Shown here: positions 44,226 through 57,075 of the stretch, piece after piece
Position numbering within the stretch: position 1 is the stretch's first letter
Layout of the letters: every line of letters begins with the position of its first letter
NCBI GenBank assembly: GCA_905221615.1
Contig: CAJNDT010001001.1
Span: 2,015,443 to 2,079,442, forward strand
DNA length: 64,000 nucleotides
Source: Symbiodinium sp. CCMP2592
Taxonomy: Eukaryota > Sar > Dinophyceae > Suessiales > Symbiodiniaceae
Direction: 5' to 3'
Notes under the pieces: generated by a model
The model's database searches: none
What the model was told of the DNA's origin: nothing
What the model saw: only the letters and a program-made list of their open reading frames with translations
Position numbers and translations under genes: made by a program

Positions 44226-44559
44226 ACCGAAAAAGCCCAAAACCCGCAGCCGAATGTCAGGTGGAGACGCTGATTGGCTTCCTCGATGTCAAGGGCGAGG
44301 AGGGCTCCAGATCTCCCAGTACATGAGCTGCGACGGAGAGTTTTGATCTCTGCATGTCTATCTATCTATCTGTCTACACCCTCTATATATGTATACACAT
44401 ATGTATACACATATATAGATATATGGGGGTCCCCCTATCGTAGAGTATTGCAGCGGTATACAGACTGCGAAGTGGCTTCGTTGTTAGATGCTGTTTAGAC
44501 CAACTTGACCGCCGAGTCCGTCTCTCTGTGTTTAGGGTTTAGGTTGTTTTCTCTCCGTC

Positions 44560-44651
44560 GTCCTTTCTCTCTCCCTCTGTCTCGGTCGCTCTGTCTCTCT
44601 CGCTCTCTCTCTCTCTCGCTGCCTCTCTCTCTCTCTCTCTGTATCTCTTTT

Positions 44652-44700
<49 letters not shown>

Positions 44701-44710
44701 CTATCCATCT
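44560..44710. repeat. (CT)n microsatellite
   Basis: Imperfect then pure CT repeats, followed by TCTATCTGTC words. Non-coding. Confidence 0.9.
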
Positions 44711-45880
44711 GTTTATCGGTCTGCAACCATAACTCTGTTTCATGTCGTTACGTATACATGTGTTTCGTTCTGGCTTTAGTGCTTCTTGCTTTATTCCTGT
44801 GTGTATTGCTTTCTTTCTCTATTTAGTTACGTCTTTCTTCAGTTCGTTCTGTCTGTCGTTTGTTTGTTAACCGATGCCGCTCTCTCCCTTTCCCTCGTTG
44901 TCCGCTGTCGAGGAGCTGCAAAGCTCTTTCACATACCTGCAGAAGGCACGGAGGGCCTGTTAAGCGGCTTCTTGCAGGATCATGGGTACTTGCAACAGGC
45001 TTGTATTGCTAAGTAACCTTCCAATACCTCTGATAGCTACCTGGCGCTAATGATGGTACCTATGTTCAATGGCCCTGCCCATGAACGTTCAAGTAGTTCC
45101 GGACAGAGCCCTAGGACCCATAACTTTGAACCCCACCTTCCGTACTCCAAGGAAGATACTTCTGGCTCGATTTGTAGCTACCCAGAAGCCTCACTGCAGG
45201 TTGCAAGGGCAGGACATTCTTGGCTTAAGCATGAACTAGGTTCTTGGGCGGCATTGTTTTGTTTGTTTTTGAGGACCTTCAGGCAAGCTTCTGAGGACCT
45301 TTAAGCCATAATGCAGCCCCACTAAACTCCTTGTAGAATCCTGCAGATCCGATACCCCTTTAGTTCCGCTTTGTGGAAATTTGTATATAGATCGTTACAG
45401 GTACGCTCACAGATGCCCCCAGAGAGCAAATAAGTACAGAACACGACATGCAATAGGCTTCCCCGACCCCGATAGAACCCTTGAACAACCATCCCAGGAA
45501 AACCCTTAGAGACCCCATGTGCAGGAAAGAAAGGCGCCCAGATCCTTTTTCCTAAGCCCTAAACTCCCTAAACCCTAGTACAGAACCCAAAAAAGCAAAA
45601 GCCGCCCAGACCCTTAACCCGAGACCCCAATTTGGACCCAAAACCATCCTAAACCCTGAGCCCCAGACCCAAAACCATTCTAAAGCCTACAACGACAAAC
45701 CCTATAAGCCCTAAACAATCCTCATCTCATAAACCCTACAAGCACTATAAACCCTATAAGCCCTAAAACCTCAACCCTGAAGTCCTCAGCGCCCAGATCG
45801 TGGTACAGCTTCTGAAGATGCTTTCGGCCAAAAGCGGCCAGGGAGCACTGCCCTTGCCTTGGTCCTTACCGGCGGCTCCT

Positions 45881-46219
45881 TTGAAAGGTTCCTTTAAGTG
45901 GTCTTTGGGTTCCTTTAAGGGGTTCCTTTAAGGGGTCTTTGGGTTCCTTTAAGGGGTTCCTTTAGGAGGCTCCTTTAAGGTCTTTGGGTTCCTGTAAGGG
46001 GTTCCTTTGAAAGGTTCCTTTAAGGGGTCTTTGGGTTCCTTTCAGGGGTTCCTTTAGGAGGCTCCTTTAAGGTCTTTGGGTTCCTGTAAGGGGTTCCTTT
46101 GAAAGGTTCCTTTAAGGGGTCTTTGGGTTCCTTTCAGGGGTTCCTTTAGGAGGCTCCTTTAAGGTCTTTGGGTTCCTGTAAGGGGTTCCTTTGAAAGGTT
46201 CCTTTAAGGGGTCTTTGGG
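45881..46219 (+). repeat. 92-bp minisatellite built from GGTTCCTTTAAGG sub-units
   Basis: TTGAAAGGTT recurs at 45881, 46007, 46099 and 46191. The last three are exactly 92 bp apart, and the first spacing is 126 bp because a 34-bp sub-unit is repeated. Each unit contains several GGTTCCTTTAAGG and GTCTTTGGG words. Degenerate copies continue to about 46660. Confidence 0.85.
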
Positions 46220-46847
46220 GTGTTAGGGTCTAGGGCTTAGGTTGGTGATAGGTTCCTTTAAGGGGTTCCTTTAAGAGATCTGGAGGGTTTTAGGGTTTGG
46301 GATTTAGGTTAGTGATACAATCCCTGCATTACCTGAAGGACCTTGAACTTTAGGAAGAATGGTCTCTTTTGAAAGGTTTCTGTAAGGGGTTCCTTTAAGA
46401 GGTCTTTGGGGTTTTAGGGTCTAGGGTTTAGGTTGGTGATATAAATGATATAAATAAGTCCTTACCAGGGGTTAAGGGATCATAGGGACCCTTTAAAGGC
46501 CCACCCAAAGTAACCCTTAAAGAAGCCCTTAAGGGAACCTTCAAAGGGCTGCATAGTTGAGATCGATTTAGGGGCTTAGGGGTCCTGTAAGGGGTCATAG
46601 AGATCCGTTTTAAAGGGTTCTTTTTGTTGAGGCTTCCTGTAAAGGGTTCCATGAGCGCTTTAGGGTTCAGGGGTTTAAGGGCCCAGGGCTTAAGGTCTTG
46701 AAGAGGGGCGCCGAGGGTTCCTCTAAAGGCGGTTATGTGAGGAGCTCTATGACGGATTTAGCGTCGAGGCGTCGCCGCCTCATTGTCCAAGAGTGTCCTG
46801 AGATTATTCTTGCAAAGGCTTCTGTTTAGGGGCGCTACAAGCAATCT

Positions 46848-46948
46848 GGGTGGTTGTCAAAATTATGGTCATTTTGTGGGCCCTGAACATAGTACGGCAC
46901 CGAATATTTAGGATGCCCAATAAGGGACCGTCACTTTGACAACTACCT
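46848..46948. mobile_element. MITE-like fold-back, family A copy 2
   Basis: It starts GGGTGGTTGTCAAAATTATG and ends, in reverse complement, TTAGGTAGTTGTCAAAG. It shares the central AGTACGGCACC-AATATTTAGG with the copy at 37094. It is more diverged than that copy. Confidence 0.65.
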
Positions 46949-47084
46949 AATTAGGACTTTTCGGGGGGCCAGGAGATTTTTCACGACAGCGGCTATGTAC
47001 AAACCCGAAGAATGAGCAATACTGTACTATGCCTTGTGGTTCCAGTATGCGTCTATGGCCTGACATTTTAGGCTCTAAGCGTTG

Positions 47085-47340
47085 TCTCCCCCTACCAGGG
47101 CCATGTACAGAAGCGATCTGCTGTGTCGGGTCAGGGTTGAGCTTTGTGCCACGAAAGATGCGCTCTTCCTGCCGCCGCTTCAGAAGCATGTCCCGAAGGA
47201 CACGAAGGAGGGTTTATCATGTCCGTGGCCCATGAAAACCGACTGCCGTGTGAACTACGGCTTTACATGCAAGAGCTGTTTCGGGTCGTCGGGTTGATCA
47301 CTGCCCAGAACGAGCATCGCCTCGAATGCGAGTGGTGACG
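47085..47340 (+). CDS. Possible exon(s), unknown
   Basis: Two open frames follow one another: one reads SDLLCRVRVELCATKDALF, the other, toward 47338, reads AHENRLPCELRLYMQELFRV. They look protein-like but no splice-consistent model was found. They may be 5' exons of gene 4 or decayed sequence. Confidence 0.25.
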
Positions 47341-47399
47341 TCGGCTCTCAAAGTTCAAGAGCTGGAACTTCGGGAATACCCCGACCATCGAAGCACGCA

Positions 47400-48714
47400 A
47401 AGGCAGAGAAAGTCCTGCAAGCAGCTCCGAAGCCGTCAGATCTTCGAAGTCTTCTTCTGCACCTGATCCGTGCATTAGCGACTCCCCAGGACTAGTGGGT
47501 GATACTCTGAGGATACCCAATGTAGTTGCGACCCCTTAAAGCTTGTAAGGGTTCCGCGTGATGCTTCAGGTGTACATATTGCCGAAATACGGGTGAAAAT
47601 TCTATACTCCACACCCGACACCCTAAACCCAACCTAAGGGGCTTTGCAGTTTTCCTGGAAACGAGTGCAACGCGTGGAACCGGCCGAGCTCCAGATGACT
47701 TGACCTCAACCTTAACCCCTAAACCTTCTATCCTGAACCCTAAGCCCTTTGCTCGTGATCTTTGCTAATTATCTGCTAAGATGACGATCCAGTCGCAAGG
47801 TTGCTTGATGATTCAAGTTAAACCCTAAAGAGCTAAGCCTGAAAGCCCTGAACTAGGCCTCTGGTTTCTTGCATGGACTGCATGACTAAGCCGTCTGCTT
47901 TGGGTGGTGGGTTGGGCGGCGAGTACTTAAACAAGTTATGTCCGCTACAGTTCTAAAGAATCAGAATATGTCACACATATGTGTGTATGTGTGTGTATAT
48001 ATATATATATATGCATATATCTAGCGTATATACATTAATAAACATAGTACGTAGTTATAGTAGACGATCTATAATGTACTGGGGCTCATGGCCCTCGAGC
48101 TGTAGGGTTTAGGGTGCCTAAACCTGACCCCTAAACCCTAAACCCACCCCCAAAAAAAAACTAAACCCTTCCGAGGGCTCTCCGGACAACGCAAGCCAAA
48201 GCCTGCAAGGAGAGGGAAGGGTCGTGGGTTGGTGTAAGTTTTACAGTGATGGTTTTATAGGGTTATAAGAGTTATAGCGTTTAGGGTCAAGGGGTTTAGG
48301 GGTTTAATACAGGGGTCTGAATGATCACCTACACTTTTTATGTTTAACAAATTCCTTATGATAACTCTATAGTATAATGTACTCCAAAACCCTATTCTAA
48401 CTATTGATGTCGGGGCCCTTCAGTATTTGGGGCTTGGGGCCTTACGAGTTACCTATCAGTAGAGAAATCAAGGCTTTCCCTTGCCATGCTCCCTCAAGGT
48501 GCGTGCTTCAAGGATTTCAACGTGCCGCCTCGATGGTTCAGATTCTGCATGTGGCATCATAAGAGAGTTGCAATAATCAGTGTTCATAGGGCATAGCAGC
48601 TCTGGACATCGGCAACAAATGAGCATTGCATAGATGGCAGCAGCGGCAAAAGCATTGCAAAGGTGAGTGGAAATCATTCATAGGGCGGTTGTCACGACAA
48701 ACATAACGACAAGC
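47400..48714. other. Non-coding spacer with TA microsatellite
   Basis: Telomere-like words, a GTGTATATATATATATGCATA run at about 47980-48020 and a single AACGTGCCGCCTCG motif at about 48518, the same motif that clusters at 57.1-57.6 kb. No convincing gene. Confidence 0.5.
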
Positions 48715-50550
48715 ATGGATACCAGTGCAATGGCAATCCCTTTTTTGGAAAGGGCACGGCGGGAATGCCCTTATGTTTTCGAGCCTGGGTACCAGATGGA
48801 CGATGCTTCTGGGTTGATGCGAAGGGAAAGGTTCATCCACTTTCTGCAGTACGGGCACTCGTTACTGTCCGCTGCTGTGCACAATGTGCCTCAGTTTGCA
48901 CTGGTGTCTGAGGGTAGAAGTTGGACAGTGAATCGTAACTAGGAAGCCACCTGACCTCAGGAGGGCATCTCCACGGCCGACATCATCGGCATCGAGGACT
49001 CGGAGTCCATGGAAACCGAGCAAGGGCAGAACCTCTGCCTTTTGATTGCATGTTGTTGGTTCGCAGTTTCCAATATTATGTCCGGGGGCTACCCGCTGGC
49101 TAGGCAGCACTTCTCACTCTGAGGTCTGCAGATGTGCTCCAGAATATATCCTGGGGGTTTGCTGTATATTATGTGCCCCGGATGCATTTCATTCGGCTAT
49201 ACAATTAGCTCCCTCTCGCTTCCTGAATCCAGAATGAGCTTGAGGCTTTTCCGGCATAACTTTTGCTGCAACGATACGAAGGACAAGGTGGCCGTGACTT
49301 GGCTGTTTTTGCAGCCAATGCCTTTGGTTTGTTGGGGATTGAGACAATTGAGGTCTTTGTGGGCAACTTGCTGCGGTTCGCGGAAATGATTGCTGTGCGG
49401 TGTGTCATTCATTTGCCGGTCGACGGCGCCAACTTCTTTGAGCGGCACCCGGCTTTGCAGGACTTTTTAGATTGGGTTTTGATAGCTTCACCGTCGGTGA
49501 TTTCAGAATGGAGTGGCTTTCATTCGTTCTTGAAACAGGAGGCCGCTCAGCGCCTGGGCTTTGTGAAATGCCTCTTCCCGATGTCCTTGCCAGACTCAGC
49601 AACTGGGACTCCGGGACAAGTGGTTGGTGAAGAGGTTTGTCAGTGAGGTTTGTCAGTGTCTGAAATTTCAGTTATGTTCATACATGAAAACCTAGGTCCC
49701 CGACGACTTTGTGGGGCACCGATAAGTTCGTCATCAAAGGTGTGAAGCACGTTTCTGCCAGGGTCATGACCATGCTGCTTGATTGGAATCTGTGTATGTG
49801 TCCTTGCACTGACGGTGTCCGGTTCTCATGCTTGCTGATGTGCCAGCTGGTCTCAGGTTCCCCGCTTTGTGCAATCGGCGAATGAAGGGTATCCCATCGA
49901 CTATGGCCCACTTCGGCTATCACACGGGCACGTTCACCTATTGTGCCACTTGCCTGCAATCTACAGTTGTCTGTGGCTTGGCTGGTCAGTGTGTGGTTTG
50001 GCGATTGAGGTATGCGACTTGGTGATGGTACGGCACCGCCGGAGTGTCCGGGACTTGATGGGCATGAATATCTCCGGGTGGCTGGAGGACTTGGCAAAAG
50101 ATTTGCTGCTCCAGGCCAGTGTAGCCAAACACATTGTGGCATACAAAATAGGGGGATGATAGTCTAAATGGAGATGCGATGATTTGTGCCGGGTCCAGGA
50201 CCTTGACCACGGCTACATGCTGCTGCCCATGCACGGCAACCCTTATGGTAATCATGCTCGCCGGAACATTACTTTTGAGGCGACTTCTCTCTCTTCATGT
50301 TTTGTTCTCGTGCCTGCTAGATCCTAGATTCGTTGTCGATCCATGAGAAATCAGGAAGCCGACCTGTTTGTGACGCTGCCAGCGAATGCCGCTCCGCCGG
50401 CAGTGCCACGGCTTGTCATGTGCTCGCTACATTTCGTTGGGATATGTGCTGCTCTTTTTGCTTTTTTGTTCTGGGCGGCTGGGGTTTTCGGGTCTGCTGA
50501 GTCCACCCTCACTGTGGCGGATGCTGTGGGCGAGGACTGCCCTCTCTAAA
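48715..50550 (+). CDS. Gene 4: multi-exon gene, unknown function
   Basis: The likely first exon starts at ATG 48715 (MDTSAMAIPFLERARRECPY...FIHFLQ, to about 48850). Next is 48961-about 49035 (EGISTADIIGIEDSESMETE), after an AG acceptor. A long exon spans about 49262-49610 (RDLAVFAANAFGLLGIETIE...ISEWSGFHSFLKQEAAQRLG). Another spans about 50020-50155 (VRDLMGMNISGWLEDLAKDL...). A last open stretch at 50343-50549 contains one hydrophobic segment (FVGICAALFAFLFWAAGVF) that could be a membrane helix. Exon order and strand fit one gene, but the joins between 49.6 and 50.3 kb were not resolved. No domain was recognised. These may be 5' exons of gene 5. Confidence 0.45.
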
Positions 50551-50639
50551 CCTTTCGGCCAGAGTTTGTGGGATTTGTGGGATTCAATTCAAATCACCAT
50601 TGTGCAGGTATGGGAGATTCTCGGGTGATGCTGGCGCCG

Positions 50640-52373
50640 ATTCTTGCAGCACTTCGTTGGTGTTCGGGTTGCATGGTACGATTTCATAAGATTCCCGCAC
50701 GGCAACATGGCAACCAAGGACTGCGATTTTGCATATGATGTGCATTGGCCGGCAACGCATATCGGGTTTTGATGAGCCATGGTTGCACTCGTGTCAGGTC
50801 TAAGCATAGAGATTTCTTGATTAATCAGGGTGTAATCGGCTATCATTGTAGCTGACACACGAGAGTACTCAAACTTCGGTGTGGGCTGCTTTTTGGTTCA
50901 TAAGTTCTAGAGATTCTAGAGTGACTACAATTAGATTAGTTTACAGAAAAGGAGTATTCACAAAACAATACTACGCAGCACGTGGTACACACACATACTC
51001 GATCAAACCGGCAAGCCATATTCCTAGCATAAGCTTCAATTTCAATAAACTAATCAAGTAGTATACTGGACAATTAATGATTAATTAGTGGACAACAAGC
51101 ACTAAGCTGCAAACCCGAAGCCCGAACCCGCCACTGCTTTCATTGTTCCCTGAAACTTAGCCCGAGGAGCTAATTATTTATATGGTGGCAAATATCCTGG
51201 CAGCCACCTGTGCCTGTGGCTCTTCGAACGATTTTGGGCTGCACCTTGCTCGCTTAATGGATGGCTTCGGTTAGACAATAATATGGGTCTGGTGATCACG
51301 CCAGGACGGACGTATGTCGTTCGCTTTTCTGTGCCGCAACGACCTGGGTCGGATTTTGACTTCTGCTGATCTGAGACTGCCACCAGCAGCCTGGGAAAGC
51401 ATCCTAACTTGTAACCTCTGGAACTTAGAGCTGCAAGCTTTCTTTCAACGATTCGGGCTGCTGGGGGGTGCAATTTAGGGCCGTAGTTTCTTGGGGTGTT
51501 CTAATCTAATATGTGTTCGGCTTGCTAGTTATGACACTGATGCTTCTTGCTATCGTTGTTTCCATTGTTTGCGAGAAAGATCATATAGCACATTAGCACA
51601 GATAGTCTCCGGCTACTGACTAATTAGGCTTTGTGCTCCGAACATGACTGGGGCCTTTAGGGTGACTCCATCCGGTCTCGGCTGCTCGGTTGCAGAAACA
51701 GGCTGCAGCCACCACGTGGGCCGTCTCGCTTGCTCAGCTTTGCATCCTCAGCCGATTGCCGGCAATCCCATCATGTGTCAGCCGCTTGCTTCCTTTAGGA
51801 CTTTTGGCTTCCGCAGATCTGTAGGACTGTAGGACCTCTACGACCTATGTCGTTAACTCCCGGGACCCAGGTTCCTATGAATGAACAACCTGAAGTTGCA
51901 TCCCTGAATGGCTTCCAAGCTGTTGAACAAATTGGGTTGCTTTGGCTAGCTACCCTGCTGTGTCGCACCTTCGTTCGAGCCCCGGCCATAGTTTCTGAAG
52001 ACATGAAGAAGACTGGGAGTCGAAATGGGCTTTCAAGGACTTTCGGCTGCAATTGATGTTATTCTGGGGATTGGGTGCAATGCTTCGTCGGGCTCTGGTC
52101 CAAATGTTCCGGTTCTCATTATTACTCAGCGGTACTACCTCCCGTCCTTCCGGATTCGTAAATGAATAATCACGGACGAAGTATTCCTCTATCTGAATAG
52201 GTGAATAATATTGCTATGGAATAATAATATAATTTTGAACTGATCGTAATTCACGGGATCAATATCCCTAGGCCTAAATCTTAAAACACTGAAACCCACT
52301 CAGACTAATTAATCCTCAAACCACTAGAACTCTAAACCCCAAAACTATCATGAAATTGAACTCTGCGAAACAG
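50640..52373. other. No gene seen
   Basis: AT-rich, unique-looking sequence without convincing exons. The end has telomere-like words (about 52270-52345). Confidence 0.45.
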
Positions 52374-55300
52374 GACACTCTCCACGAAGTCCCTGGCGGC
52401 TTCAGAGCTGGAGGACGGCAGCGAGGCAAAGACCTTCTTGATGAGTGCAGCCAAGAGAAGCTTGGAAGAGGCTTTCGAAGGCCAGAACCCAAAACGTGGG
52501 TAGTGCTTCATCCTCTAATTCTGCTGTTGACTACTGACGCATGGACAATCGCACGCAACTTGGTTGTGTCGCACCAGGTGCTGATCCTGCTGACAAGGAG
52601 AAGACGAAGTCAGCCAAGAAGGATGATAAGAAGGGAAAGAAGGAGAAAAAGGAGAAGAAAGAAAGCAGGGCTGAGAGAGAGAAGAAAAAGAAGAAAAGAG
52701 GCCCGGTTCTCGATACTTCGTTTCTTTGTTAGCAAGGCTCGGTTGCTAGTTCATCGGACACTTAGGCTCTTCCTCGGATGAGAAGGAGAGCGACTCTGAC
52801 TCCTGTGAGTCGCAGTCTTCGCACGGCTTTTTTTCGGAGATCCAGGCCATGTTTTGTCTTCGCCAGAAGGACTTGATGAGGCAGAACGGGCAAGACAGGT
52901 TGGATGATCTGTCGACGAGGCAGATCGCCTTTGTGGTCTCCGGCGCCGGGGCTGGCTCCTACTTGGGGGCGGCCGATCTCCAGGAGATTGGCGGTGAACT
53001 CGAGCCTAGATTGCAAAAGTCCCTTTGTGGCCAGCCCCTGTCTGCAACTCGTGATCCGTGTGTGGGGTGTGCTTGCCGGACGTTATCCATCTGGGGTCTT
53101 CTGCTACTGTGTTTTTGCTTCGTCTCTCCTTGTGTGACTACTTTGCCCTTTCTCGCCCCTCAAGCAGATTATTTCCGGTGTTACACCAATAGCTACAGCT
53201 CGCTGCCACTTCCATCAGTCAGTCGTCTTTCACAGAGAGATCCAAGGAAGCAGTCCACAGCGACAGGGCACAGCACGCCAAGAAGACCAAGCAGAAGCTG
53301 GAGGAGAACCAAGCAACGGCACAGGCACGGAGGAGTGAAGAGAGCTGAGACTGAATGTCGTGCAAACAACAGCAAACACACTCACGCCAAGCTGCAACAA
53401 CGAACCGCTTGCCCTTGATACATCTCGCAGGCTGCCTTGGCTAGCACGTTGTGGCGGAAGCGACTCGCGAGCTTATTGCAGCTATGTGCTTGCCTCGGCT
53501 CCCAATAAACATAACATATAGACTAGTTGGGATTTTCTGAGTTTCAGGGTTAGGGCTGTCGGTTTCAAGGGTTGGGGATCCCTGGTTCGCTGACATTAGT
53601 TTTGCAAAGCAAGGGCTGGCAGCAGGTTTGGAGGCTGCAAAATATGTACTTGTTATTCTTACAGAGTTAAGGCTAATTAGTTTATAGATCTAGAATCTCA
53701 TTAGATTAGAATTAAACAACGGAGGCCCAAACCCCGACCCTAGAGAACAAACCCCAGTACATGAGCCCAAGCCTAGGCAAGGTTCCCAGGACATGTAAAA
53801 GACACTCGGGGTGCCTGATTCTTGGGAATAAAGCAATCTGTCAGCAGCCGGTCTCGTGTGCATGGACAAGGTCAAACGTCAGATGTTCATAATAATCATA
53901 TAGTAACCCATAAACCTCTCGTAGTTCGCACACCTGGTCTTGATGATAGTCTGACAGCTCAGCTCACAAAGCCAAATACTGCCTCTCTGACCATTGCCAC
54001 ATTTTTGCCCAAACCCTCGCATTGAAGTCAATCCTCAAGACTCAAGCTACTTCTTACGAATAAAATGAAGTCCTGGTCCCCCACAGCCCCGAAACTCTAA
54101 AACCGAATCTTGGAATTCTAGACTAGGCTTTCCCGACTGCAAAACCCCCGGACTTTCGACCCAGCATCGAGATCTGATGATGCTCCAGACCACCATACCT
54201 TCGATTGTTTGGGGCTTCAATTACGGGGTTTTGACCTGGTTCAGGTTTTACTGGTGTTGTTTCTAAGGAGGCAGCTTTGATAGAGGAGTTCCAGGATGTT
54301 TGGCCGGGGATAGGATTTATGTGGTGTCAGGGTTGGGTGTTAGGTAGTCCGTAGTTATTTAGTTAATTTAGAGTACGTAAATTGAATTTTAGTAAGAGTG
54401 TGGAAGTCTTAGAATCAATGTACTGCAAAAGCCAGGCAAACATTAACTAATCCGAAGGCTAGCTATCACTCACCGGGCCATTTCTCTGGTTCAGGGCTAG
54501 GAGTCCTGAGGTTCGACTTTGGGAGAATTTACGAGTTACCGACTTGGGCGGGCTGGGATCAGGTTGGTAGGGTTCCCAGGGTAGGTCCTCAGAAACAAAG
54601 AATACAGTAGTATTGGGTCAAACCATACCTAGCTCCAATACTTCTCTTGTTGTTTACAGTAGCGAAATCCGGAGGCACGGGCCGCACTCTCGGCTCTGTC
54701 ACCATCGTGCAGTGTGCGACCCTGGTGGATACGGCAAAGATGCTCCGGGCCATGATTCGCCGGCAGTGCAGGCAGTTTGCGGGTGGGTAGTAATAGTCCT
54801 TTTGCTGCAAGCAACGGACCCTGAACTTTCCAACTAATCTGCCCGATCGCTGCGAGAACTCGTAATGGCCTGCTACCAGAGTTGCCCCGAAACTTCTTAA
54901 CCACAACCCGGTTTGAAGCTACATGCCCTGTACGCCCCAGCCCCCAAAACAATCCTAATGCTCTGTGCAGGAAGAAGGACTGGAAGAAGCATCACCTGGA
55001 AGCCACCCTGGAAGCCGAAGTCGAGAAGTATCGCAAGGCTGCTCCCTGCTAGTCTATGGTATATATATATATATCACCCCACAAGACTGCTGGCCAGGAA
55101 GCAACCAAAGATCTCCAGTCGAGCCTGAAGAGCTCCAAGAAGCAGGGCAAAGCCAAGGACTTCTTCGTGCGCTAAGTAGACAGCAAAAGCTTTTGTCGTT
55201 TGCTGCTGATCTAGACTACAACACAATCCCAGTTTTCCGATCTTGCAGGAGGAGCCCGCGAAAGCCCCGAAGACAAAGGCTAAGACTCCCACAGGGAATC

Positions 55301-55692
55301 GCAAGGAGGAGCAGGAGGAAGAATCTGATGATCCCCCGGGAGAAGATGATGAACCAAATGGTGATGATGATGAGGAAGATGACGAAGGCTTCAAGGAGGA
55401 GGGCTGGCCAGCTTCGGGCGACGACGGCGACGACGACGACGATGATGATGATGATGGTGGTCGGGGCAAAGGGAAACCGGCTAAGGGGAAGGAGCCGGGA
55501 GAGGAGGAGGGAGAGTCTTCGGATGGAGACTTGTTTGACGGCAAGTATGGCCGCTCGAAGGTCGACACGCCGCAGGCCAAGACGCAGACGGCCGAGACAC
55601 TGTTGCAGAAGCTGAGCCCACAGATTCAGAAGCAAGCCCAGAGCATCGAGCAGTCTGTGCTGAAGTCATTGCCCCAAGACATCCCCATGTAG
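52374..55692 (+). CDS. Gene 5: highly charged, probably nuclear protein, eight phase-consistent exons
   Basis: Exons 52374-52495, 52578-52700, 52766-53050, 53236-53343, 54660-54786, 54971-55037, 55086-55166 and 55249-55692 join without phase conflict (about 450 residues). Donors are GT (52496, 53051, 54787, 55167) and GC (52701, 53344, 55038). The protein has a Lys-rich block (KKDDKKGKKEKKEKKE), then a Ser/Asp/Glu block (SSSDEKESDSDS), and a globular segment (MRQNGQDRLDDLSTRQIAFV...). A probable coiled coil follows (SKEAVHSDRAQHAKKTKQKL; HLEATLEAEVEKYRK), then a very acidic stretch with a run of Asp (about 55370-55460) and a final helical tail (LLQKLSPQIQKQAQSIEQ). The first exon begins in mid-codon after an acceptor, so 5' exons lie upstream. 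The composition suggests a chromatin or RNA-binding protein; no domain is recognised. The intron of 48 nt at 55038-55085 is unusually short. Confidence 0.68.
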
Positions 55693-57075
55693 CCCAACTG
55701 ATATAGTGCAATCTGATTTGTGTTTGTTGGGTGTACTTACGATACTGCCTTACGGCCTGGATCAATTGTCCAACTTAGGCAAGACTTTTCCCTGTTGGTG
55801 CAGATCTTGCTGAAGGAAGAGGTATATACTATGGAATCCCTCCTGGACTGCCTTGACCTGGATGGAGGCTAGTAAGTAACTAGTACCCAAAAGGCCCCAG
55901 CCCTAGAGATTGTGTCGTTGTTCCGGCAGGCGGCTTTATCGGGAACCTTGGGGAGTCCAAGAGCCTTTATTCTCGCCTCAGTGCTTTGGCCAAGAAGGCT
56001 GCGAAGATTTGGCAAAACAAGCTTATTGAATCTCAGGCCTGGCCAAGGGCTGGGTTGGGTTTATTCAGGAGGGCTTGCTTGGTTCGGTTTCAGCTACCTA
56101 CCACATAATAAACAATTCCGGCTCTCTCCTGAATGCTTTGCCAGGCGACCCCGGCTCGCCCGTCGAAGCCCGCGGAACTCAGCACCTGAGCTGTGTTCCC
56201 TCTCTGTGGAGAGGGGCATTGAGGGGGGCAGTTTTGTGAGAGGCCAGGCTTCCTGTGCCTCGTTTGGAGTTTGGTGCTCTTGATAGAGTCGAAGCTTCGG
56301 GGTCCATGAGGTCTGCAAAACGAGTGCTGTCGAAGAGCCCTGCACTTCTTGCTGCAATCGTGAGACTGTTGAAATCGTTGCCTGCAGCCTTGTTCTGAAC
56401 AACCTCGTTGTCCGAACCGCTGAATTTTCGAAGCTGCTTATGGGGTCTCGTGAAGACAAGTCAGATATGCAATATAAGGTTCGGGTAGTGTTTCTTCGAT
56501 GGGTTCTAACATTGAGAAAAAGGTGTTTGGATGGGTATAAGTAAGTTAGATACGACTATTATTAGTTGGGTTACAACAGAAGACAAAGACGCCAGAGCTT
56601 CTGCAGTAGCTCATTGACAGATAGGCCCGATCTTGTTGATCAGTAGCCAAAACCCTACTAAACCCTAAAAAACCCCTAACCCTTAAGCCCTAAACCCTTC
56701 ACTACTTTAATGCTAAACTAGGCCAGAAATCATTCCTGTTTCGATAAACATCTACAAATTCATGCACCCGAACACTAGAGCCACGGACCCCTGATTCTTT
56801 GGAGTAATTGGGTGGCAGCGAGCTACCAATTACTCCGAATCCGAGACTTGGTGGCACTGGCTCACTAAATGCTGTTGTGGGTAAGGTCTGTTATATGTTC
56901 CGGGAGATCTAGTTTGGTTTATGTTTCCTTTGTTTTCTTGGGGCCGGGGCTTTTCGTCTTCCAGGAGTACTAGACCGGGTGCCTGGGTGTTCGCTTTTGG
57001 CTGGGCTGCTGGGGCTCGGGGCCAGTTCCTTCATTTTTAGTAGCGAAGAGGGTTCTTCGTGGTTTTTGGGGGCCT
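55693..57075. other. Mostly non-coding spacer
   Basis: A short exon-like piece after an AG at 55804 (ILLKEEVYTMESLLDCLDLD) may be a lost or alternative last exon. It resembles in pattern the end of gene 6 (VDLASLKTFLDYTGLDSR). The remainder has no convincing coding sequence; telomere-like words occur near 56655. Confidence 0.4.

Larger units (their letters stand above)
36004..47050. other. Gene desert rich in fold-backs and telomere-like repeats
   Basis: No convincing exon was found in about 11 kb. Instead there are many CCCTAAA/TTTAGGG words, at least seven short inverted-repeat elements (listed separately), the 92-bp minisatellite and a (CT)n block. Most stretches between these look like decayed telomere-like DNA. 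Confidence 0.55.
38500..47950. repeat. Interspersed telomere-like CCCTAAA / TTTAGGG words
   Basis: Dozens of exact and near copies of CCCTAAA or TTTAGGG occur, often two or three in tandem (for example about 38530, 38875-39080, 42745-42840, 44100-44230, 45560-45780), in both orientations and heavily mutated between. TTTAGGG is the known telomere unit of plants and of dinoflagellates studied. The pattern fits old interstitial telomeric DNA. Confidence 0.8.

Noticed and set aside
54589-54906. Minus-strand 105-codon open frame
   Set aside because: The plus-strand exon 54660-54786 fits exactly in phase with its neighbours in gene 5.
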